Shown here piece after piece: positions 56,137-64,000 of a stretch of DNA of 64,000 bases. The stretch spans positions 1,798,001 to 1,862,000 of the forward strand of contig OX637803.1 of assembly GCA_951802425.1 (NCBI GenBank). Reading direction: 5' to 3'. Under the pieces are notes generated by a model, which was not told the origin of the DNA, did not search any database, and saw only the letters and a program-made list of their open reading frames with translations. The position numbers and the translations under genes are program-made. Source of the DNA: Clavaria fumosa. Its lineage: Eukaryota > Basidiomycota > Agaricomycetes > Agaricales > Clavariaceae. Every line of letters starts with the position of its first letter. Position 1 is the stretch's first letter.

Positions 56137-56455
56137 GTGCTTGAAAACTTTGATACACCCATATCCCATATCCCATATCTCATTCAATGTTCAACAGATT
56201 TGCATGGTATTATGCCCACTCCACATACTTTAATAGAGGGAATGATATGCCAAAAAGGGCAGAGAGATTTGAGTGAGAATTTAAGATGCTTGTCAGCAGT
56301 ACCAGTGAGTCATTGTTATGGATCTGGTACTGGACATGGATCACCAGGAGTCAGAATGACTCAGACCATTCCTCAATTATATCTAGAGTTCAGCCTACAG
56401 TGTGTCCCTGCTCTACCAAAAAGGAGACATGTGAGATTGATCCTGCTGCCCGCAA
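56137..56455 (+). other. NWD 3' flank, unit 3, right part
   Basis: Resumes the flank interrupted at 34156 (GTGCTTGAAAACTTTGATAC) and corresponds to the second half of 10834..11399. No gene recognised. Confidence 0.75.
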
Positions 56456-56933
56456 TCAAATAACACTCTGTGTTCCATCTTCGTCCCATTTGTGCACAGA
56501 GCCGTCCCTCGAGCCGGACAAGAAAGATGTGCCGTCCGGCGCGCTCACAGCAGGAAGGATGCTGTGACCAGAATTGCCCTCGTAGCGTGTCACTGGCACG
56601 CCAGTCAGCGCGTTGTACACCTCCACGGTCCCGTCTTGGTGCCCAGAGACAATGTGTATGTCGCGCAGCCAAGACACAGAAGTCACGCCTGACAAGGCGG
56701 AGATAGTCCGCAAGCCTGCATTCCATTCTTCCTCAATGCCACTCAGCACCGTCACCCCGTTGGGAAAGCGGTACGTCCCGCAGACCAGCGACTTCCTTGG
56801 AGTGGAAGGCAATACTGAGACATGGAGCTGTAGCGGGGAATCACGAATGAACTCGAAGGCATTCGGGATAAATTGCTCTGCATCGATGAACATGCGAACA
56901 AGCCAGTTATCGTTGTGGGCCTAGCTCTCGATG
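56456..56933 (-). pseudogene. Second-family NACHT-WD gene, copy 3: last exon only
   Basis: Same last exon as in copies 1 and 2 (AFEFIRDSP, WNAGLRTISAL, GHQDGTVEVYNALTG, GSRDGSVHKWD, TGA at 56456). Upstream of the exon, where copies 1 and 2 continue through the intron into NACHT, the sequence switches to NYN copy C2 at about 56933. No NACHT domain remains. Confidence 0.8.
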
Positions 56934-58427
56934 GGCTGATACAGCGGCGACGACGTCACGAGGACGCGTCGGCTGATGCGCCGCCCGCGCTCGAGGATGA
57001 GCGCAACGGCAGCGTGGGACATGTGCCTCTGCTTGTTGTGGTGAGTGTGTAGCGGATGCTTTCGCAGGTAATCAAGGAAACCGATAAGAATATTAGAGCT
57101 GGAGTGGCCGTGGTTGGTCAGCCACAGACAAGTGCAGGAGCAATAGAGAGGAAAAAACGTACTGATCGATGAAGACGTGGATCAAGGGGTCCGGCGGTTG
57201 CGGCGCCGGGGGGCTAGCGTCGACTTTGGCAGGGCTTACGGGAGAGTTGTCGGCTAGGACGGCAGCGAGAGACGCCGCGTCCTCCGGGAACAGCAAGCGC
57301 AACTTGTGCGCAAGAGTGCGAAGCTGGAGAGTCTGGGGCTCGGCGGGGATCGTAAGTGGTATACGGAGCGATGGCGTGGACCGGCTGCGACGCAGGCCAG
57401 AGTCGTCCTCGACAGCGGAGGCCGCGCCGCGTTGGCTCTGCTTGTATGCGTGATTGCGCGGGGGTGTCCCCGGGGTCGACTTGTAGGGCATGGCTGAGGG
57501 GTTATCGGACGACGAAGAGTCGACATCACGGCCCGCGCTGGCTTCTGCGGGTGCGTCCGCCAGCTGGCCACGCACGGTCGAGCGGGGGTGTTGTGGATCG
57601 TCGACGACGCAGGATGCGCGGCATCTTGCTCTTCTTCCGGCGGCGCATGCGGCGCGGCTGGACGACGTACCGCCAGGCACTCCCCACGCCGGTCCCGCTC
57701 TGAGCAGGTACGATGGCCGCCGCCGCTGCCGCAGCAGCAGCAGCAGCGGTGGCGTGGGAGGAGGTGGACCGGCCGGTGCGCTGAATGGCGGACTGGGCGC
57801 GCTGCGTTGCGAGGGCGCGCTCGGCGGCGATGAAGTTTAGTGCCTCGTCAAGATAGCCTAGCGACGGCGCCGAGTCGAGCGAGTCGAGCGAGCCAAACGT
57901 CGGGTGTGCAGCGGCGGCATGAGCGTCGGCGTCAGGGGGTCCAGACGGCCGGTCGCCAGGGTCGCCCTCCGTGTCCGAGCCCGAGACGGACGACTCCTCG
58001 TCGGACGCGGTGGCGGGTGGGGACGGGGAGTCAGGTGCGGGGTGCGAGTCGGCGGCGTCGTGCGACGAGGTGGAGAGGTTCGCCTGGCGGGACCAGAGCG
58101 AGTCGCAGGAAGGGGCATGGCTGAATTCAGTAAACGATGGAGAGAGCGGCTCGGACGTGGTGTTCACGAGGGGGACGCCGATGGCCCGCGGAGGCTGGAG
58201 GTAGTTGAGGGCGCGGAAGACTGATGTCCATGAGCCGAGATCAGGCTGTTCTGCGTGAAGAAAAGGATAAGCGATGGTGGTGCAACAGAAAAGGCGAGCT
58301 CACCGTCGGAGGTAGGGTCGCTGATAACAGAATAAGAAGAGAAAGGACGGAGGGGAGTTGGGGTAGTGGCGGTTGGACTTGGTGGAGTGGGCTGAACCGC
58401 TGAACTTGGAGAATGAAGTATAATCAT
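56934..58427 (-). pseudogene. NYN-domain gene, N-terminal to mid part (copy C2)
   Basis: Exon 1 58304..58427 (MIILHSPSSAV, one codon changed from the other copies), followed by an intron of about 50 nt. Exon 2 has the same regions as copy B: SLGYLDEALNFIAAERA, poly-Ala, RRMRRRKKSK, the shared one-base frame change, then HPRSTVRGQLADAPAE and DPLIHVFID. An intron and the start of exon 3 (SNILIGFLDYL, RRVLVTSSPLYQPIES) follow. It is cut at 56934, earlier than copy B, so the Pro-rich linker and nuclease C-terminus are missing. Confidence 0.75.
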
Positions 58428-58569
58428 ACAGGTTTGAGATGGATGAAAGGGAAAGATTGACGAGCGAGGAGGGAACGTGTTCGAGGCGTGGACAGCAAGC
58501 GAGAACGGTTGGTTGGCAGCAGCAAGAAAAAAAGACATGACAGGAGGGTTCGGTCAAACAAAGTGAGAC
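58428..58569. repeat. Unit-end block remnant
   Basis: Shortened counterpart of 14467..14880, with a junction to the inverted R-block near 58545-58570. Confidence 0.6.
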
Positions 58570-59660
58570 AAGAACGCGTTGTCTTGGCCAATGAAAGAAG
58601 CGTGCTCGCTACAAGTCGCTCGTGACTTATCGTTGTGAGCTCCGACGCAGACGTGAATTCGGAGTCATCTGCTAGTCATTATGAAGTTACCCAGCAGGCT
58701 TGGTCTCGTCGTGTTGTCTGTAGTTCGCCACACTTCCAGACTTCACAATCACGGCATCCAAAGCGCGTCTCACTCTCAATCGTTCCTTCTTCGTTGTCCC
58801 TCGTTGTCTCTTTGTTGTCTCTTCGTTGTCTCTTCGTTGTCGTAGACATCGCTTTCTCACCAAAAATACACATCTCCCGCCTCTCATTGCCCCACCGGGA
58901 CCTTTATCAGCCCCACTGTAGACACTGTAAATGAGCACATCGTGTCCGACTCCGACGACGCTGCGCTGTGGGGGGGCGGGATGCTTGTCGGGATCCACAC
59001 ACGACACGTAACATATAATATGCGTGATAATAAAAGAGGCTGCGCCGCACCGCCGCACCGCCGAACCTCTTCCTCACATTGATTGGCAGAGTATGGAATT
59101 TGGAGAGGTGCATGACTGCATAGCAGGATGGCAAGTTATGTGGGAGCTGCTGCGACAAGCGTGCCAGTGACGTTTGCGGCTAGCGCAGTGAAAAGCAGGC
59201 AGTCGAACCAGAGTTCTCATACAAAATAAACTGTCTGCTCCACGGAGAGACGCACCAGTGTCTGGATTTAATCCTTGTCGAAGCTGCCGCAGACGCACTT
59301 GGCTGGTTAGGTGGAGCTAAGAAAAGGCGAGCAGAACAGTGCGTGCCAGAGAAGCAAGAGATGTGAGTGAGAAAGGGATGCCAATGACAACAAAAAGGAA
59401 TAAAGAAATGCAAGAAGGGGGAGCGAAGAAGAGAGTGAAACGCGCTGACGCCGGGGTATGCCCCGAGCTCGTGATGACTGAGCAACGACACACACGACAT
59501 GGTATCTTCCATTGCATGAACAAGCCATGCCCAAGCCTGCTGGGTAACTTCAAGGTCACTAGCAATGCCCCTGGTCTGAATGGTCGCTGCAAAGTCGCAG
59601 CTTGTAACATGCGGACAAGGATGGAGCGTCCTCTCGTGCCTGCGGGGACACAGCACACAC
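58570..59660 (-). repeat. R-block copy 4, inverted
   Basis: Reverse complement of 28011..29095, including the central segment missing from copies 1 and 2. The end that normally faces an NWD gene now abuts the NYN fragment, and no NWD gene is present. The purine/pyrimidine tract (58795-58850, TTGTCTCTTCG-type units) is longest here. Confidence 0.8.
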
Positions 59661-59677
59661 ACTGTGTGACCATAGGC

Positions 59678-59879
59678 TAGTGGAAATCACCCAGATATCA
59701 TGTGATTTGTGAGTTTCACCCAAAATTCAGTGCAAAACGGGTTGTGGGTGATTTCACAGCACCACTGGGATCAGGGGGTTTTCACTATGTGGAAAAGGAG
59801 GGAAACCAATCACCATCTGCATCAGATGATTTTCACTCAGGTTTGCAAACACCATGTTGAGACTGGGTGGATTTCACTA
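59678..59879. mobile_element. Candidate MITE, 202 bp
   Basis: Ends TAGTGGAAATCACCCAG and (complement) TAGTGAAATCCACCCAG form an imperfect 17-bp terminal inverted repeat. Further GTGAAA/TTTCAC and GGGTGATTTCAC motifs occur inside. No matching 8-bp flanks were found, so target duplication is not demonstrated. The start resembles that of the hAT-type MITE at 36712. Confidence 0.55.
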
Positions 59880-60139
59880 GGTAGTCAACATGTGCTTGAT
59901 GCTCTGTTATGGTCCAGTGACTTTCAACCAAAAACTTTCAGAGCACTTCTGATTTGTTGTATGGAGTAATAGTATTGAAATACATTGTAAGGTGCCAAGA
60001 ATAATAAGTATATTCTGTCAGTGATTGGTGCCTGTGACGGCTGCTGCCACCTCTCAGTAATTCAGAAATGCCTTCCGCAATTCTCATTTCTTCTTCTGAG
60101 CTTGTCACAGCTCGGACATTCCGACCCCGGGCGCCATGC
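59880..60139. other. No gene seen
   Basis: AT-richer spacer; nothing recognised. Confidence 0.4.
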
Positions 60140-61345
60140 TCGTCATGATAAGTTTCCCCGTATCGTTTGTGGCTCTTCTTCACTTCCTGATTCCCAGATA
60201 GGGTACTTGAACCTACGCCGTTGTCCGTGCTTGGAGTCGAAAAGCGCGGAGCGTACGAGGGCGTTGTTCATTTCAAGTTGCAGGTTTGGTTCCCAGTCGA
60301 TCACTGAGGCGTCAAACGTCAGTGGACCTTGGATGAACGGCGCGCAAGTAGGAACGAATGCACCAGTATGGTGGGCAGCGACGAGTGCCTCCTTCGGGAG
60401 CTCCATGGCTCGCAAGGTGGGCAGGTGCGGCCGTTGTCCCACATGATCGCATAGCACAACTTTGCGCAGATGGGTGGAGCTCGAAGATGCCGCTCGTTGA
60501 GACGAGAGTGTGCTGGCTTGCCGCCTGTGAGGCATGGGGGTGGGCATGCCTGGAGGACTCTGCGGCTCTCGGACTCTCCTTGTCTATGGGATGCGGGGGC
60601 TCCTGCGTAGAGTAGACGACAGAGACGGCGTAGAAGGGGAACTCAATGATGATTTTAACGGCCTGGCATTATCATTCGAGGAGCGTCTGGGTGCGCTCAC
60701 CAGCGAGGCGTTTACTTCTGGAGGCGAGGGCTGAAGACTCACTCGTCTTTCTCGACTGGGAGAAATGATGGCATCGGTGCCAGAGGAAGAGGATGCTGCG
60801 ACTGCGGGTCAGGATCCGGGAGAGGGGATGGCTTGAGAAGCAAGATGCAACGCTGGGGAGGACATGGTTGCTTGCCGAAGGGAGGGGCGGTGAATCCAGG
60901 AGCACCAGAATGGTGAACCTCAGGCGTCTGCTTCCCGTCGTCCTTGGTTTTGCTTACCATAATAGACAGATGCACGGCGAAGTGGGAGATGGAGGGGAAA
61001 CCGCTCGTCTGAGGGGAAGGTTCTCTCTATTCTTCGAAGCATACTGGGCTTATCTTTCTCCTTCGTTTCCTTAGCGGCGACGTTATCGCTCGCTTTCGCC
61101 TTCACCCTCGCCTTTCCATTCTTGTCGACGACCTTGGCAGACTCGCCTTGGGCGGGGTGCGACGACGGGCTACTGGGGTAATCGTAAAGACGAGCGGAAG
61201 CGGTGGAGAGCCCGTGGGGGTGGATCGGGTGAGTCCGTCTTGAGGGGACTGGAAGGCGAAGGCATCGGGGAACGAGAGGAGGAGGGAAGAAATCGCCAGC
61301 CAGAGTGTGGGGTTGGTTGGTCGATCCCCAACGGCTTCGAATCGG
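60140..61345 (-). other. Possible remnant of an unrecognised Ser/Pro-rich gene
   Basis: Several minus-strand frames have coding-like composition and follow each other: a basic Lys/Ala stretch (DKNGKARVKAKASDNVAAKE) near 61100, a Ser/Arg-rich stretch (SLQPSPPEVNASLVSAPRRS) near 60680-60760, and a 134-codon frame 60143..60547 containing LRAMELPKEALVAAHHTGAF. They lie in different frames and I could not join them with convincing introns. No domain is recognised. It could be a multi-exon gene or a decayed one; product unknown. Confidence 0.3.
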
Positions 61346-61689
61346 GGCATTCTAAGTGGAGAAAGTGGAGGGGGTTGAGGAGGGGAAACGGAGATAAGGT
61401 CGGAGTAGTCGTAGAGTCAGTTAGTTGGTTGGAGAACGTACGTCAAGGCCATTTGGTGTGAGTGAGACTTTTTGCCCGCTAGTTGAGCTGAGGACGGGTC
61501 GCTGTTTGTAGGGCCTGACTGGATGCCACGCGTTGTGGAAAAGTTGGCACACAGGCACAGCACAGCTCAAATCTACGAGTACTACTTCAATGTCTTTCAA
61601 TGCAAAGATCTTCTAAAGTGGTTCCCTGGTGGTGTAATTGTATTATCGCCCATCATGTGGGCCGCGAATAGCGCCGATGCGCTTCACCT
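61346..61689. other. No gene recognised
   Basis: One short plus-strand frame (61523..61708, MPRVVEKLAHRHSTAQIYEYY) has no known match that I recognise and no supporting signals. Confidence 0.35.
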
Positions 61690-62720
61690 TTTGGAGTTGC
61701 TGCTATGATGTTGCAATGACGGGAAGTTCGACCTCGAGTCAGTCACTTTCTTTGATGTGTCAATGATGTGATCTAGAGACGAGGGGTAGTTAACACTGGT
61801 CTCCTTCAATGGGTCATACTGGACAGAACTATCGTACCTGAGTGTACCACCATGTTTGGTACGATATGACACTGCAATAGCTTTTTGAGCGCCCGGACGC
61901 CGAATGGTGAAAACAGGCACAGCCGAAGGCCTTGTTGGTTGGAGCGAAGAACGTCACCGTAGGAACACCTTCGAGGTGACCCTTGTTTCCCTTGTCATGA
62001 ACCCAACGAAGGTCAAGCGCTTGGGTGAGGCCGACATGCTGAAGAGCCAACGTCTGCAAAAGACGAGATGAGCAACAGAAGCCTTGTTGAACAACAATGA
62101 GAAATTGCCTACCACAAACGAGAAGACGTCTGGGATTAAGAAGAGCTCCTGGAACACGGTCGGCGGAGGAAATAGTGGGATGATTGATAACATGGATAAT
62201 TCCTAGCGAAAGGTTCAATTGGGGGTCGGTAAAAAAGGTGGCACTCACCATTCTTGGCTTTGACGTCCGCTTTAACGACCTTAGCGAGGAAATTGTGTTT
62301 AAAGGGGGGGGTGGAAGAGGGTATGTGCGCGAAGGCGCTGCGGCTCTCCGCCTAGGACGTGCTGGGGCGCGAACACAGTCGCGTAAGTGTGATTCTGTGC
62401 GAGCGTGCGCACGTCCAGCGCCGCGGCAGGAATGACGTGAACCGCGGTGACGACCTTTTAGAGAATCTTCTTCCACTTTTCCTTGTCCTCGTCAGGCACG
62501 TCGATGGAGGCTTCGAAGTGTTCTAGCTCCGCGAAGAGCCCGGCCAGGTTGTACTCTTCGAGTCCACTCGACGCGCACAGAGACGCGGGGAGGCCGTGAT
62601 CAAAGTCGGCACGGGGGCGCTTGTCATGAGGTCGTTTCTTCAAGGCAAAATCCGGAACGGCGAAAAACATGAGTCTACTCAAATTGGGGAATTGAGAGTC
62701 AGGTGTCGTCCTCGTCAATA
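61690..62720 (-). pseudogene. Fasciclin (FAS1)-domain protein, frameshifted
   Basis: FAS1 proteins are secreted or cell-surface adhesion-type proteins. On the minus strand in order: FFAVPDFALKKRPH (near 62640), SSGLEEYNLAGLFAELEHFEASID, a stop at 62458-62460, then AVHVIPAAALDVRTLAQNHTY. NFLAKVVKADVKAKN follows, with a GT-AG intron, IIHVINHP, LFPPPTVFQELFLIPDVFSF, another intron, then ALQHVGLTQALDLRWVH, PTVTFFAPTNKAF (the FAS1 signature) and FSPFGVRALKKLLQ. At least three frame changes plus one in-frame stop are needed. No signal peptide is visible because the 5' end is missing or broken. Family call is confident, pseudogene status likely. Confidence 0.75.
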
Positions 62721-62769
62721 AAAAATAGTCATAACTAAACTTATGCTACAACAGAACTGATTGACACGG

Positions 62770-64000
62770 TCAGTTGACTGTGTCTAATAAAGGATGAGCG
62801 CGACCGGTCCAATCAATGATGGCCCACAGTCGATCTACTTTTGCTCTACCAATAACGCCTCGAACGCATGTCATATCTACGATCACCGATGCCCCAAGTT
62901 TTGAGTAGTATTGGGTTCCGAGGGAATCGACAGCCTCAATGATGCATGGACTAATTGCGACCATGAATATCATGCTGGGGTCTGCAAGATTCAGTGCGCT
63001 AATGGCGGGGAGTTGAATGGCAAATATGTGTTGCAGTTGGCCATAATATATTTCTCTTGTATTCAAGTTCGCGTTGTCGCTTACGGGCATGCTTGTCCAC
63101 AAGAGCTTCATACTAATTGAACCTGGTAAGCCATGTCTGCTACACATTAGTGCAAGTCTTCTCACCCTGATAAAGGTCGCATCACACATATCGTCATGTG
63201 GTTTGAGGGAGGCAGAGGCAACCATTGTGTCGCCATCCAGGTACCGGACCTTGCCGAAACGATCTATGAGCATTTCGGCTACGAGTGGTCGAATAACGGA
63301 TACTGTTGTGTCGAAACGAGTGGCTAGTGCAGCCAATATTTTGTTTGTAAACAAGGGCCCGAGAGGTTCTGAACGGCGTGGTGGCAAAAGCACACAGAAT
63401 CCATCTAGCAAAGGATAACTGGTTAGTTATGGGTGCACCAAGGAGACCGCACTCACAAGAGTTATGAGCAAGCTGGCCGGGGACATGGTTGTGACGAGGG
63501 CGATCTAGTCGAAGTTCCTCGGACATGTTGTGGATGAGCTGGATTTGAGTCAGCCGCGCGTCGTCAACTATATATTGAGCGACGCTAGCATAAGGAAATC
63601 GGCGGCTTCGGATTGCGGGTAGTAAGCGCCCGCAAAATCGCTCTAAAGGGAACGACCAGGACGTCCAGACAGGCCCCGTGGCCTCCACATAGTCGGCAAT
63701 GTGGAGCAACGCATGAATCGTGAGAGGGCATGCACTGAGGCGGCTAGGGTTATGCTGATAATATAAACTGCAATGATGAAGTATGAAGTAGAGCAGAGCA
63801 GAATCCATATTATGACGTACTCTTCATACTTTTCAACCCATCTCGCAAATCCTGCTCGAAGTGTTCTGATGTCGTCCCTTGAGAGCTCGAACTGAAGACA
63901 TACGTGCAGGAGCTTGACAAGCTCTATGAAGTGATCATAATATTTAGACTTTGAGAACCTTTTTCGCAGCAGTACGGGTCCGAGATAGAGTGCCCAGAAT
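62770..64000 (-). mobile_element. 3' end of a CACTA (Tnp2-type) transposase gene, probably decayed
   Basis: Runs in from the right edge. Exon 63821..64000 onward (YYDHFIELVKLLHVCLQFEL, FARWVEKYE), intron 63768..63820, then exon 63457..63767. The latter has NPSRLSACPLTIHALLHIAD, GPVWTSWSFPLERFCGRLLPA and RRFPYASVAQYI, which are typical of basidiomycete CACTA-associated transposase C-termini. Intron 63405..63456 follows, then VLLPPRRSEPLGPL, RYLDGDTMVASA, an intron near 63120-63165, EALVDKHARKRQRELEYK, and in a shifted frame REIYYGQLQHIF and VDMTCVRGVIGRA. The last frame ends at 62770. The one-base shift near 63055 suggests decay. Terminal CACTA repeats were not found in the window. Confidence 0.75.

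Overview
The window is nuclear DNA from a filamentous fungus, almost certainly an agaricomycete (Basidiomycota). The signs are very short GT-AG introns (about 47-104 nt, several per gene), NACHT-WD40 NOD-like receptor genes with fungal layout, Ty3/gypsy chromoviruses, a Tnp2-type CACTA fragment and a fasciclin-domain remnant. No taxonomic call below that level is possible from sequence alone.

Layout. 1-2580 is ordinary gene space: a Hst3/Hst4-like sirtuin (minus, cut by the left edge), an intron-containing tRNA-Gly(GCC), and an intact six-exon thiamine pyrophosphokinase (plus). 2580-5440 holds debris: a piece of a second sirtuin copy and the C-terminal half of a NYN/PIN-type nuclease gene. 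From about 5440 to 59660 the region is built from a tandemly duplicated unit of roughly 11.3 kb. Each unit has an upstream block (R-block), a large plus-strand NACHT-WD40 gene (NWD), a minus-strand fragment of a second, unrelated NACHT-WD gene, and a minus-strand NYN-gene fragment. Unit 1 starts near 5440, unit 2 near 16620, unit 3 near 28010. The NWD genes of units 2 and 3 are intact by eye (1679 and 1426 aa; 19 and 13 near-identical 42-aa WD repeats). The unit 1 NWD gene has a 10-nt deletion in its sixth WD repeat. The minus-strand passengers were already frameshifted before they were duplicated.

Unit 3 is split by a 22-kb nested retrotransposon stack (34157-56131, target duplication ACAAA; units 1 and 2 preserve the empty site). 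The outer element is a decayed Ty3/gypsy chromovirus. It was invaded by a solo LTR carrying a hAT-type MITE, by a reverse-strand LTR with another solo LTR inside it, and by a young full-length chromovirus (43346-54175, LTRs of equal 1414 bp, target duplication CCCTC). That young element carries an antisense, six-exon gene between pol and its 3' LTR. The gene encodes a Zn(II)2Cys6-like cysteine cluster followed by coiled coil, and is the most unusual object in the window. The element is also densely sown with the palindrome TCGCGA, usually as TCGCGACC.

56132-64000 holds the rest of unit 3 (rearranged, with an inverted R-block), a short MITE-like repeat, unrecognised possible coding remnants, a frameshifted fasciclin pseudogene and the end of a CACTA transposase gene running off the right edge.

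How it fits together: the intact NWD genes look like a rapidly diversifying fungal self/non-self or immune receptor cluster (NACHT switch plus variable beta-propeller sensor). Recombination between units and between WD repeats appears to be the engine of change, and transposons accumulate in the non-essential spacers.
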